Positions 52,215 through 61,372 of a stretch of 64,000 nucleotides of DNA are shown in pieces. How positions within the stretch are numbered: position 1 is the stretch's first letter; every line of letters starts with the position of its first letter. The position numbers and the translations under genes are program-made. The notes beneath the pieces were generated by a model. The model saw nothing but the letters and a program-made list of their open reading frames with translations. It was not told the DNA's origin and made no database searches. This DNA is from Granulosicoccus sp045106475 (GTDB taxonomy: Bacteria > Pseudomonadota > Gammaproteobacteria > Granulosicoccales > Granulosicoccaceae): the NCBI GenBank assembly GCA_045106475.1, contig JBGCEO010000055.1, positions 46,655 through 110,654 of the forward strand, written 5' to 3'.

Positions 52215-53234
52215 ATGAAGCGATTCTCCCTATGCACCGTCGCTCTGCTGTTCGGCACTACAATCGTTCAAGCACAAGATAAAGAACTGACTATCTCTGT
52301 TTACTCTTTCGCTCAGGACGCATACAAGGAAGCTTTGTATGATCCATTTGAAGCATTGTGCGAATGCAAGCTGGTTATAGAAACCGGAAATAGTGTTGAG
52401 CGAATGGCTAAAATAGAAGCTAATGCCGCCGACCCGGTTATCGATATGGCTGTCATATCATCTCACGACGCGCTCGCCCTCTCCCAGAAAGGCTTACTCG
52501 CAGAACTGGATACGGCAAAACTAAGCAATTTTGGCAAGCTGTATCCCGCAGCTCAAAATCCATTAGGCAATAACACAGCCGTTGGCTATACCTTCTATGC
52601 CAGCTCTATAGTCTATCGATCTGACCTGGTCAGCGTTGAAAGTTGGAGTGACCTACTTTCACCTGAACTTGCGGGACGGGTGTCCCTGCCCTCCATAACA
52701 GGTACGCAGGGGCCTTTGACCTTAATGATGCTCAATGCAGCACTTGGGCAAACATCGGATGACTTTAGCCCTACCATTGACTCCATAGGCAAGAATGCAG
52801 ACGACATTGTCACCTTCTACTCACGTTCATCTGAGCTTGCACAGCTCATGCTTCAGGAGGAGGTCATTGCGGCACCGGTCGGGCGATTTGCGTGGAGCCG
52901 TTTTAAAGGCACAGATTTCCCGTTTGCCTGGGCAGAACCGAAAGAAGGCCAGGCGGGTGGAATGAACGTGATGCTAATGACAAAGGGCAATGGAAACGAA
53001 GAGCTTGCCTATCAATTCATGGATTATTGGCTCTCTACCGAAGTGCAAACCCGGGTAGCAAACGCGCTGATAGACAGTCCAGCCAATACGGAAGTAATGG
53101 TGAGCGAAGAGGTCGCTGACAGCTTGACCTACGGTGCAGAATTGATCAATTCCTTAAAAATACTGCCGCCTCAAGATATCATTGCTAATCGTGATGCCTG
53201 GGTCGATCAGTGGAACAACGTTGTTATCCAATAG
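52215..53234 (+). CDS. ABC transporter substrate-binding protein (PotD type)
   Basis: 339 residues, AAGGA ribosome site, signal peptide ending near VQA-QD. Mature protein opens KELTISVYSFAQDAYKEALY and has the two-lobed SBP_bac_6/8 pattern (DMAVISSHDALALSQKGLL, QFMDYWLSTEVQ). First gene of the second importer in this locus. Ligand unknown. Confidence 0.87.
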   Translation: MKRFSLCTVALLFGTTIVQAQDKELTISVYSFAQDAYKEALYDPFEALCECKLVIETGNSVERMAKIEANAADPVIDMAVISSHDALALSQKGLLAELDTAKLSNFGKLYPAAQNPLGNNTAVGYTFYASSIVYRSDLVSVESWSDLLSPELAGRVSLPSITGTQGPLTLMMLNAALGQTSDDFSPTIDSIGKNADDIVTFYSRSSELAQLMLQEEVIAAPVGRFAWSRFKGTDFPFAWAEPKEGQAGGMNVMLMTKGNGNEELAYQFMDYWLSTEVQTRVANALIDSPANTEVMVSEEVADSLTYGAELINSLKILPPQDIIANRDAWVDQWNNVVIQ

Positions 53235-53244
53235 TGGGTTCTAT

Positions 53245-53271
53245 GCACAGCACGGTAGATCCGTGCTGTGC
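53245..53271 (+). other. Strong intercistronic hairpin after the receptor gene
   Basis: GCACAGCACGG and CCGTGCTGTGC form a perfect 11-bp GC-rich stem with the loop TAGAT, starting 11 bases after the receptor stop. No T run follows. Probably protects the receptor mRNA or lowers readthrough into the permeases. Confidence 0.6.
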
Positions 53272-53359
53272 CTCTACATTGAGTTACAAGTAAAGCTTGC
53301 AGTTGCGCTAAGCCCACTGACTGAAGTGTCGCACCGACTATTAAACTTGTTGAAACATC

Positions 53360-54181
53360 GTGTTTAGCAACAGGCTGGAGGGGCTTGCTCTAGCCCTACC
53401 GGCAGCCCTTTTTGCAATCGCACTGTTTATTGTGCCGGTCGGAATATTACTTTCCGAAGCTTTCCGGGTTGAGGGTCATTGGTCATTTCAAGGTTACATA
53501 GACTTCTTTGCCCAATCCCTGAATCGCAAAGTTTTTTTGCGCACTCTCAAACTCGGCTTTCTGGTGGCAGCGACATCGGCAATCATTGGTTACGCTGCTG
53601 CCTTTTGTATTGTCAATCTGGAACCAAAGCACAGAGGACATATTTTTGGCCTTGTCGTTCTGCCCTTAATGATCTCGCCGGTAGCCCGAACCTATGCCTG
53701 GATTGTCATTCTTGGTCGCACCGGCATAGTTAATGACACAATCGTTGGCTTAGGTTTGTCGGATACACCCATACGTCTGCTGTTTACTGAAACTGCCGTT
53801 TTTCTTGGTCTCTTACAACTATTCCTGCCCCTTATGATAATTTCTCTGGTCAGTGCAATGGAGAACATTCCGCGCGACGTTATCCCAGCTGCGAGAGTGC
53901 TAGGGGCCAATTGGTTTCAGGTATTTACACGGGTAATTCTTCCGCTGACCAAAGAAGGCCTTGTGATGGGCGGCACACTTGTTTTTACGGGGGCTCTAAC
54001 AGCCTATATAACTCCAGCTATCCTGGGTGGCTCGAAGGTACTTATGCTCGAAACGCTGCTATATCAAAAGGTCAACGTATCAAACGACTTTGTAAGTGCG
54101 AGTGTCATCGCGATGATTCTGATTGTGATGTGTTTTTCTGCCAATCTGGTGTTAAAGCGCTTGGCGACCGCAAAAGCATGA
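53360..54181 (+). CDS. ABC transporter permease (PotB type)
   Basis: 273 residues, GTG start with a weak ribosome site, about six helices, EAA-like loop PAARVLGANWFQVFTRVIL. It overlaps the partner permease by 4 bases (ATGA). Confidence 0.87.
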   Translation: MFSNRLEGLALALPAALFAIALFIVPVGILLSEAFRVEGHWSFQGYIDFFAQSLNRKVFLRTLKLGFLVAATSAIIGYAAAFCIVNLEPKHRGHIFGLVVLPLMISPVARTYAWIVILGRTGIVNDTIVGLGLSDTPIRLLFTETAVFLGLLQLFLPLMIISLVSAMENIPRDVIPAARVLGANWFQVFTRVILPLTKEGLVMGGTLVFTGALTAYITPAILGGSKVLMLETLLYQKVNVSNDFVSASVIAMILIVMCFSANLVLKRLATAKA

Positions 54182-54957
54182 CCCGCAGCTGGACAAACTG
54201 GTTAATTCTCGGGCTCACGCTTACGTTTTTGATCGGCCCGTTTTTTATCATAATATTTGCAGGTTTGTCTGCGGGAAACTCGCTGGCATTTCCTCCCGAT
54301 GGCCTGTCTCTAAAGTGGTACATGAAGGTGTTCACGATAGAGAGTTTTCGTGCAAGCTTTGTGCTATCCATGTTTCTGGCTGTGTTTGGAACCCTGGCAG
54401 CCTTGTTACTGGGGATTCCAGCCGCTTACGCTCTGAATCGCTATAAAATCCCTGGAGCTGAAACCATCCGTACTGTAGTTGCTGCGCCTATTATCGTGCC
54501 CGGCATAATCGTTGGACTCGCCCTACTGCGCTATCTCGTTGTACCTTTAAGCTTCACCATAACGCTGGCACTGTTTCTATCGCACACAGCCCTGGTGTTG
54601 CCGTATGCCGTTAGGGTCGTATCGTCGAGCTTAAACAATCTGCGTGCGGACATGGAAGAAGCTGCCGTTTTATTAGGATGCACTCGTTTACAGGCATTTG
54701 TAAAGGTGGTGCTTCCCAATATACGAGGTGGAGTGCTTGCAGCTTTTATTCTGGGTTTTGTAACCAGTTTCAATCAGGTGCCCGTATCTTTGTTTCTATC
54801 GGGTCCCGGTGTGCGTACGCTACCAATCGATATGCTCTCCTACATGGAGATTACCTACGACCCATCGGTTGCAGCGCTATCCGCATTACTTGCTTTTCTA
54901 TCGGTTGCCATTGTATTTATCGCTGAACGATTTTTAGGGCTTTCCAGATATGTCTGA
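54178..54957 (+). CDS. ABC transporter permease (PotC type)
   Basis: 259 residues starting at the ATG that overlaps the previous stop; the same frame is open far upstream but that part is out-of-frame reading of the previous gene. About six helices, EAA loop EEAAVLLGCTRLQAFVKVV. Ends 8 bases inside the ATPase gene. Confidence 0.87.
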   Translation: MTRSWTNWLILGLTLTFLIGPFFIIIFAGLSAGNSLAFPPDGLSLKWYMKVFTIESFRASFVLSMFLAVFGTLAALLLGIPAAYALNRYKIPGAETIRTVVAAPIIVPGIIVGLALLRYLVVPLSFTITLALFLSHTALVLPYAVRVVSSSLNNLRADMEEAAVLLGCTRLQAFVKVVLPNIRGGVLAAFILGFVTSFNQVPVSLFLSGPGVRTLPIDMLSYMEITYDPSVAALSALLAFLSVAIVFIAERFLGLSRYV

Positions 54958-55966
54958 TCATTATGTGTCGCTCAAGCATATTACACTCGCATACGGCGAT
55001 ACTGTCGCGATACCCTCTCTGGATCTTGATATCAGAGAAGGTGAACTCATCGCCTTGCTAGGACCATCAGGCTGCGGCAAAACGACAACCATGCGTGCTA
55101 TTGCAGGACTGATGCCGGTGCAATCCGGCACGATTCAGATAGACGGACGGAACGTTACGCGCGTGGCAGCAAACAAACGCGGTATAGGATTGGTCTTTCA
55201 GTCTTATGCGCTGTTTCCACACTTGTCCGCATTCGAGAATGCAGCTTTCGGGTTGCGCCTCAAGAGACTCTCACAATCGGAAGTTTCAGCACGTACCAAC
55301 GAGGGTTTAGCGATAGTTGGTTTATCAGAGCTGGCGGATAGAAAGCCTGCTGAAATGTCGGGAGGTCAACAGCAACGTCTTGCGCTAGCAAGATCGCTGG
55401 TCATGAAACCAAAAGTATTACTGCTGGACGAACCTTTGTCTAACCTTGATGCAAGACTTCGCATAGAACTTCGAACAGAGCTGCAACGAATTCAAAAGGA
55501 CACTGGTGTTACGATGGTTTTCGTGACACACGATCAGAGTGAAGCACTGGCGCTGGCTGATCGGATCGTGTTGATGCGCGATGGTAGCATCGAACAGCTG
55601 GGCACTCCCGAAGAGCTCTATAATTTTCCAAATACCACCTTTGCTGCGCAATTCATGGGATTTGACAACCTATTTGAAGTCTCCAACAAGAGTTTATCCA
55701 ATCAACACGGAGAGCTACCCTTGCACTATGACACTCAGGCATCTTTTCTAGCCTGGCGTCCCACTGGAGTCGAGGTGGGACAAGGGCCCTATACAGGCTC
55801 GGTAAGTAGCGTAGCCTTCGCCGGCCAGCATCGCGAATATACCCTGGAGACTGCACTGGGAACCCTCAAGGCTGACACACCAGTGGGCATACAAGAATTC
55901 GCCATTGGCACTACAGTGAATTTTGATTTGCCTCAATCAACCGCCAGGACACTCTCAAGCCGCTAA
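54950..55966 (+). CDS. ABC transporter ATP-binding protein (PotA type)
   Basis: 338 residues. Walker A GPSGCGKTTTMRA, signature MSGGQQQRLALA, Walker B LLLDEPLSNLD, switch FVTHDQSEAL, and a TOBE domain after about 260. Its stop overlaps the nucleoside hydrolase start by 1 base, tying transport to hydrolysis. Confidence 0.9.
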   Translation: MSDHYVSLKHITLAYGDTVAIPSLDLDIREGELIALLGPSGCGKTTTMRAIAGLMPVQSGTIQIDGRNVTRVAANKRGIGLVFQSYALFPHLSAFENAAFGLRLKRLSQSEVSARTNEGLAIVGLSELADRKPAEMSGGQQQRLALARSLVMKPKVLLLDEPLSNLDARLRIELRTELQRIQKDTGVTMVFVTHDQSEALALADRIVLMRDGSIEQLGTPEELYNFPNTTFAAQFMGFDNLFEVSNKSLSNQHGELPLHYDTQASFLAWRPTGVEVGQGPYTGSVSSVAFAGQHREYTLETALGTLKADTPVGIQEFAIGTTVNFDLPQSTARTLSSR

Positions 55967-56865
55967 TGGGCATCTGGGTAGACACGGATATGGGCTTTGA
56001 CGATCTGTGGGCCCTGTTAATGCTACAGGCAAACAGTTTCGATGTTGACGGTGTATCGCTAGTGTCGGGCAACACAGAGATAGATCAGGTAGTTAAAAAC
56101 GCAATAGCTGCCAATCAGGTGTTCAAAATGGGATGGCCGCTCTACAAGGGTGCCGACAAACCCTTGCGTAAAGCGCCTCAAACCGCCACCAACATACTTG
56201 GTGCAAACGGCATGCGTAGCCGTGGCCAAGAGTTACCAGAGCTGCCTTCGCAGGAACTACCGCCTGCTCTTCCAGCTTTGCTCAATTGGCTACGTTCAAC
56301 TTCTGCTCAACACACAGTACTGGCACTTGGCCCACTAACCAACCTCGCCGCATTAGCCAATCATCACCCCGCGGCTTTCAACAAGATTGATCGAATCATC
56401 TGGATGGGCGGATCCTCTGGCCCTGGCAACCACAGCCCCTATGCTGAGTTTAACGCTCTGGCAGACGCAGAGGCTGTTGCTATCGTCTTGCGCAAAGCAG
56501 TACGTATCGATATTGTTGATTTGCAAATATGCCGTAAGGTAGTGTTTGGAGAACATGATATGCCAACACAGTTAACCCCACTTTTATCAGACCTCCTGGG
56601 GGGCTATCTAGACATCGCACTACAACGCAATCGAACAGCCATGGCCATCTACGATCCACTTGCCGCCTTGGCTTTAATCGATGCTCAATCAATACGCTTC
56701 GAACCGTATGGCATTAGTGTTAACACTAGCGAGAAAGACAAACACGGCATGACAGAGTTTACTCGACAATCAAGATCAAACTGTGCGCTAGCTGTCAGTG
56801 CTGCGACCGATTGCGCCTCTCGCTGTCTTAACGGCTTAAGGGAGGCAAGCGAACTTGTCCACTGA
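55966..56865 (+). CDS. Inosine/uridine-preferring nucleoside hydrolase family protein
   Basis: 299 residues. The calcium-binding start IWVDTDMGFDDLWAL is the DxDxGxDD family signature, followed by ALGPLTNLAAL, IIWMGGSSG and EFNALADAEA. The segment AIYDPLAALA stands where many members have HDPLA, so the catalytic histidine position is Tyr. Hydrolyses the N-glycosidic bond of ribonucleosides to base plus ribose. Overlaps the adenine deaminase gene by 11 bases; the pair would give adenine and then hypoxanthine from an adenosine-like substrate. Confidence 0.85.
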   Translation: MGIWVDTDMGFDDLWALLMLQANSFDVDGVSLVSGNTEIDQVVKNAIAANQVFKMGWPLYKGADKPLRKAPQTATNILGANGMRSRGQELPELPSQELPPALPALLNWLRSTSAQHTVLALGPLTNLAALANHHPAAFNKIDRIIWMGGSSGPGNHSPYAEFNALADAEAVAIVLRKAVRIDIVDLQICRKVVFGEHDMPTQLTPLLSDLLGGYLDIALQRNRTAMAIYDPLAALALIDAQSIRFEPYGISVNTSEKDKHGMTEFTRQSRSNCALAVSAATDCASRCLNGLREASELVH

Positions 56866-58627
56866 ACCACAGGATTTAAACGACACACAATTCCGCAGTC
56901 GCGCGATTTCCGCAGCACAAGGTAATCAGCCTTTTGATGTATTGATTCGTGGCGGACGTGTTGCCGATGTTATTACCGGCCAGCTGCGTCCTGCTGATGT
57001 CGGCCTTGTTGGCCCCCTTATAGCGAGTGTTCATAAACCTGACGAAACAAAAAATCTGACCGCACTCAAAACTGTGGATGCAGAAAACGCCATAGTGTGT
57101 CCGGGGTTAATAGACATGCATATGCACGTTGAAAGCTCCATGATCACTCCTCAGGAATACTCCAGATCCGTACTGCCCCGTGGCGTTACAACAGCTGTAT
57201 GGGATCCTCACGAACTGGCTAATGTCGCAGGGCTGGATGGCATTGACTACGCACTGAAAGCTGCCCAGGCAGCAAAAATGCGCTTTTTAACCTTGGCCCC
57301 ATCTTGTGTACCTTCAGCACCGGGCTTTGAAACAACGGGCGGTGATTTTGATGCCAAAACCATACAGCAGCTATTGGCAAAACCCGATATACATGGGGTT
57401 GCCGAGGTTATGTCCATGCAGGCAGTGCTGGGTAGATCTGAGCGTATGACTGGAATCGTACAAGCAGGTCTTGCGAGCGGCAAACGAGTGTGCGGACATG
57501 CCAGGGGGCTCGACGGCTTATCGCTGAACGCCTACGTTAGTGCCGGTATTCAAACCGATCATGAATTGACATCCGCTGAAGATCTGTTGTTAAAGCTCCA
57601 GGCCGGACTCACCATAGAGCTAAGAGGATCGCATGATCACCTGTTACCTGAATTTGTCGTAGCGCTAAACTCTCTCAATACCTTTCCTCAAACAGTAACG
57701 CTATGCACAGATGACGTGTTTCCCAACGATCTATATAACAAAGGTGGTGTTGACGATGTCGTAAGGCGACTGATTCGCTACGGCTTGGATCCTATGAAGG
57801 CACTCCAGGCAGCCACCTTGAATGCCTCAACACAACTGGGACGCCGCGATCTGGGCGTCATCGCACCTGGAAGACGAGCAGATATAGCCATAGTTGATTC
57901 ACTGGACACCTTCAATACCCATCAGGTATTCATGGATGGAGACACTGTAGAAATCAGTACCGAACAATACACAACTGGCAACAACATACCTGCAAACCCG
58001 GATTTAAAAAACACCACTGAAATCAAATCATTCAACGAAAGTGACTTTGAAATTTATGCATCGGGAACAACCGCAAAGGTTGCGACCATAAAACGTCCAC
58101 GCTTTACCCAATGGGGCAACCGCTGTGTACAGGTTGATCAAGGCAAAGTTATCTGCCCCGATGATATGACTCAAATGGCCGTAATAAACCGTTTCAGTAA
58201 AGCGCAGCAACCTAGACTAGCCCTGCTGGAAGACTGGGGTGAATGGCGCGGCGTATTTGCTACAACCGTTTCACACGATAGTCACAACGTGACACTTTTT
58301 GGTAAAGGATCAGCCGATTTCGCATTGGCTGCTAATACCGTTCGTGCGTTAAAAGGTGGACTTGCAGTGGTTTCAAACGGGGAAATAATGGCAACCATGG
58401 GATTACCCCTGTGCGGTCTTATGCAAGAAAACCCTCTCAGTGAAGTTGCTTACGAATTCGATAACATCGTTCAGGCCATGGAGAACATCGTGACCTGGCA
58501 GCCACCCTACCTTGTATTCAAAGCATGCTTTGGTGCGTCACTAGTTTGCAACGCCGGGCCCCACCTTAGCGACCTGGGCATTGTGGACAGTTTTTCCGGC
58601 GACATACTCGATAGTCCAATCCTGTAA
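56855..58627 (+). CDS. ade: Adenine deaminase (amidohydrolase type)
   Basis: 590 residues, the normal size. TTG start preceded by GGGAGG inside the previous gene. The amidohydrolase metal motif is in GLIDMHMHVESSMITP, then VWDPHELANVAG, the lysine/His region VCGHARGLDG, TDHELTS, and TDDVFPNDL. The C-terminal domain has VVSNGEIMATMGLPLCGLM. Converts adenine to hypoxanthine and ammonia in the cytosol, needing Mn or Fe. Its coupling to a nucleoside hydrolase supports purine use as nitrogen source. Confidence 0.9.
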   Translation: MSTEPQDLNDTQFRSRAISAAQGNQPFDVLIRGGRVADVITGQLRPADVGLVGPLIASVHKPDETKNLTALKTVDAENAIVCPGLIDMHMHVESSMITPQEYSRSVLPRGVTTAVWDPHELANVAGLDGIDYALKAAQAAKMRFLTLAPSCVPSAPGFETTGGDFDAKTIQQLLAKPDIHGVAEVMSMQAVLGRSERMTGIVQAGLASGKRVCGHARGLDGLSLNAYVSAGIQTDHELTSAEDLLLKLQAGLTIELRGSHDHLLPEFVVALNSLNTFPQTVTLCTDDVFPNDLYNKGGVDDVVRRLIRYGLDPMKALQAATLNASTQLGRRDLGVIAPGRRADIAIVDSLDTFNTHQVFMDGDTVEISTEQYTTGNNIPANPDLKNTTEIKSFNESDFEIYASGTTAKVATIKRPRFTQWGNRCVQVDQGKVICPDDMTQMAVINRFSKAQQPRLALLEDWGEWRGVFATTVSHDSHNVTLFGKGSADFALAANTVRALKGGLAVVSNGEIMATMGLPLCGLMQENPLSEVAYEFDNIVQAMENIVTWQPPYLVFKACFGASLVCNAGPHLSDLGIVDSFSGDILDSPIL

Positions 58628-58733
58628 TTGATAGCCGGGATGATTCGCAACAAAACTAAAAAGGATGTTTGACCGATGAAATCGCCTAACAGTGAATTCA
58701 TCAGTATTACCCAGCCAGGTATAAGAGAACAAC

Positions 58734-60212
58734 ATGACTAATAAAGGTAAAACCGATGATGTCAGGCGTCAACTAGGATTACACAAAAATCCTATCATCA
58801 CTGGATTATGGCAGGTTGCAGATCTGGAGCGTGGCGGTGCCACGCTTGATTGTGATAAGGCTGCCGCTGAACTAATCGAATACGCTAATGCAGGGTTCAA
58901 CTGCTTTGACATGGCCGATCACTATGGCAGCGCTGAGCTGATAGCTGGCGCTGCACGAAAGACTATTCTAGATCGAAACAATGGTATGACTCCGCCAATG
59001 TTATACACGAAGTGGTGCCCGCAACCTCAGCAATGTACACCGGAAGCTGTACGTCAGGGTATCGCTGAGCGTTGCAAAAGACTGGGAGTAGACTGTATAG
59101 ATTTGCTTCAGCTACATTGGTGGAGTTTCGATCACCCTGGCTACATCGACGTGATGGACACACTGATGGTGCTCAAACAGGAGGGTCGTATAAAACACAT
59201 CGGGTTAACGAATTTTGACACTGACCACCTACAGGTTTTGCTTAGCTGCGGTTTTGAAATCACCTCTAATCAAGTGTGTTTGTCTGTGCTCGACCCGCGC
59301 GCTTTGGGAGATATGAGCGCTCTATGCGCAACGAGCGGTGTCAGCTTACTTGCCTATGGTTCACTTGCAGGCGGATTTCTTAGCCACAAATGGCTGGATG
59401 CTCCTGAACCGGCAACAGTACCTGATTGGAGCAAAATGAAGTACCAGCGGTTCATCGACGCCGTAGGGGGTTGGGCGGATTTTCAATCAACATTGCATAC
59501 CTTGAATGACATCGCCATTCGCCACCAGGTGTCTCTTTCCAATGTGGCCACACGCTGGGTCATCGAACAGGAGGCGGTGGCAGGCGTCATCATCGGCGCG
59601 CGTCTGATGGAACAGCAACACCGTGAAGATAACAAGATTCCTTTGACCTTTGAGCTGTCGCAAGAAGATCACGACCAGATCAATCAAAGCATTGAGCGGC
59701 TAAGCACCATTGCAGGAGATTGCGGTACCGAGTATCGGCGTCCCCCCTACTTAACGGCATCGGGTGACCTCAGCGATCACCTGGACGCTTTACCGCCTGT
59801 TTTCAAAAAGGAGCCGCTACCGGGCAGCACAAAGCGCTGGCGTATCAGTAGTGGCAGCGAATATGAACCACTCTGTGGATACAGCAGAGCAGTTCGTGCC
59901 GGTAACCGTGTGTTGGTCAGTGGTACTACGGCCACGCATGGACAGGATCGCATCATCGGCGTGGATAGCATTCAAGCCCAATCGGTGTACATACTCGATA
60001 AAATATCAGCCAGTCTGACATCATTGGGCGCTTCAATAAATGATGTGATTAGAACGCGAATCTACCTCAAAGATGTCACACAATGGGAGGCAGTTTCCCG
60101 TGTACACGGTAGATATTTTGCGGACTGCCTGCCTGCTAATACCTTGATTGAGGTTAGCAATCTGGTAGGTGATTATGGAGTAGAAATTGAGGCAGAAGCA
60201 GTTGTAGATTGA
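58734..60212 (+). CDS. Aldo/keto reductase fused to a Rid (YjgF) domain
   Basis: 492 residues. Residues 1 to about 340 form an aldo/keto reductase with the full tetrad (FDMADHYG, YTKWCP, LLQLHWW). Residues about 365-492 form a Rid domain (VRAGNRVLVSGTTATHG, DVIRTRIYLKDV, IEVSNLVGDYGVEIEAEAVV). The position of the catalytic arginine of RidA (PARS) reads PANT, so imine deaminase activity of the RidA kind is unlikely. The fusion suggests a reactive intermediate passed between the two halves. 106 bases after ade; last gene of the run. Confidence 0.85.
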   Translation: MTNKGKTDDVRRQLGLHKNPIITGLWQVADLERGGATLDCDKAAAELIEYANAGFNCFDMADHYGSAELIAGAARKTILDRNNGMTPPMLYTKWCPQPQQCTPEAVRQGIAERCKRLGVDCIDLLQLHWWSFDHPGYIDVMDTLMVLKQEGRIKHIGLTNFDTDHLQVLLSCGFEITSNQVCLSVLDPRALGDMSALCATSGVSLLAYGSLAGGFLSHKWLDAPEPATVPDWSKMKYQRFIDAVGGWADFQSTLHTLNDIAIRHQVSLSNVATRWVIEQEAVAGVIIGARLMEQQHREDNKIPLTFELSQEDHDQINQSIERLSTIAGDCGTEYRRPPYLTASGDLSDHLDALPPVFKKEPLPGSTKRWRISSGSEYEPLCGYSRAVRAGNRVLVSGTTATHGQDRIIGVDSIQAQSVYILDKISASLTSLGASINDVIRTRIYLKDVTQWEAVSRVHGRYFADCLPANTLIEVSNLVGDYGVEIEAEAVVD

Positions 60213-60325
60213 CCACCCTTTAGATGCCAGATGATCACTATAAATTGCCTTTGTTAGTGCAGCATCTTTAAGCTATTCAAGCGAGTGTATCTTAGTGGCG
60301 GATCAGCGCACAAAAACGTGCTTAC

Positions 60326-61357
60326 CTATTCGATCTCGAACCCTTCATTCGTTTCAACGGCAACCACAGCGACACAATCTCCAGGTTTCACTAGACCGGG
60401 AAAATGTCGAGCCGCCAGAATACCGCTTCGTTTTGCAGCGTAGTCGTACGGTTTAACGCCCGTGCGATCACTTGGCCAGATTCGAGCCAAGACATCGCCG
60501 GTTTTAACATCATCACCTAAATCCACTACAGGCTCTATCAGACCTTCTCTATCAGAAAACACGTAACATCTCTCATCGGGCATATCCAACATCACGCTCG
60601 CGGCAGTTTCAACCTCGCCCTTTAATATCCCTGCATGAATAAGGAAATTGTTTAAACCTTTTTTCGCAATCGCAATAGAGCGAGCCGTAGCAGTTCCACC
60701 ACCGCCTAACTCTGTTGAAACAAACACTTTCCCCTGTTCCTCTACTGCGGTGTCATACATTCCAACACTGTCTATTTCTAACAACAACATAGAATAGGGA
60801 GCATTAAATGCCTGCATTGCTGCCATGTTCTTTTTCTGTTGTGCTTTGTCTTCCAGCACATGCACAGTCGCGAACGGTATGAAATCCAAAGTTTTACCGC
60901 CAGAGTGAAAATCCAAAACAACATCGGCCATTGGTACCAGGGTACGCTGAAAGTAGTCCGCTATTTTTTCCGTCACTGTGCCATCGGCGCGACCTGGAAA
61001 GACGCGATTTAGATTTCCCTGATCAATCGGCGAAGTTCGACTGCCTGCCCGAAAAGCAGGATAGTTGAAGGCGGGCACTATAATCACACGACCTGTGACC
61101 TGCGAAGGATCAAGTGTCAAGGCAAGATTCTGCAACGCCACAGGGCCTTCATACTCATCGCCATGATTTGCGCCTGTAAGTAGCGCAGTTGGCCCCTCTG
61201 CACCGTTAACCACAGTTATGGGGATCATCACCGAGCCCCACGCAGAATCATTGCGGCTATAAGGTAGCTGCAGAAACCCGTGATGAACACCAGCCCGATC
61301 AAATGAAATGGTTGAGCTGATTGGATTAGGCTTAGTGCTCATGTTTTCAGTAGGCAT
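60326..61357 (-). CDS. doeB: N-acetyl-L-2,4-diaminobutyrate deacetylase (DoeB type)
   Basis: 343 residues, matching DoeB (about 342). It is an AstE/aspartoacylase-family zinc hydrolase: GANHGDEYEGP supplies the His and Glu ligands, RAGSRTSPIDQGNLNRVFPG the substrate site, and VLDFHSGG the second histidine. DoeB removes the acetyl group from N-alpha-acetyl-diaminobutyrate made by ectoine hydrolase. It lies 15 bases behind doeA. Confidence 0.85.
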   Translation of the reverse strand: MPTENMSTKPNPISSTISFDRAGVHHGFLQLPYSRNDSAWGSVMIPITVVNGAEGPTALLTGANHGDEYEGPVALQNLALTLDPSQVTGRVIIVPAFNYPAFRAGSRTSPIDQGNLNRVFPGRADGTVTEKIADYFQRTLVPMADVVLDFHSGGKTLDFIPFATVHVLEDKAQQKKNMAAMQAFNAPYSMLLLEIDSVGMYDTAVEEQGKVFVSTELGGGGTATARSIAIAKKGLNNFLIHAGILKGEVETAASVMLDMPDERCYVFSDREGLIEPVVDLGDDVKTGDVLARIWPSDRTGVKPYDYAAKRSGILAARHFPGLVKPGDCVAVVAVETNEGFEIE

Positions 61358-61372
61358 GTTTTGTTCTGAACG

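Noticed and set aside
53351..53367. TGAAACATCGTGTTTAG as a third RpiR site
   Set aside because: The right half-site matches only 4 of 6 bases and it lies over a start codon in an unrelated locus.
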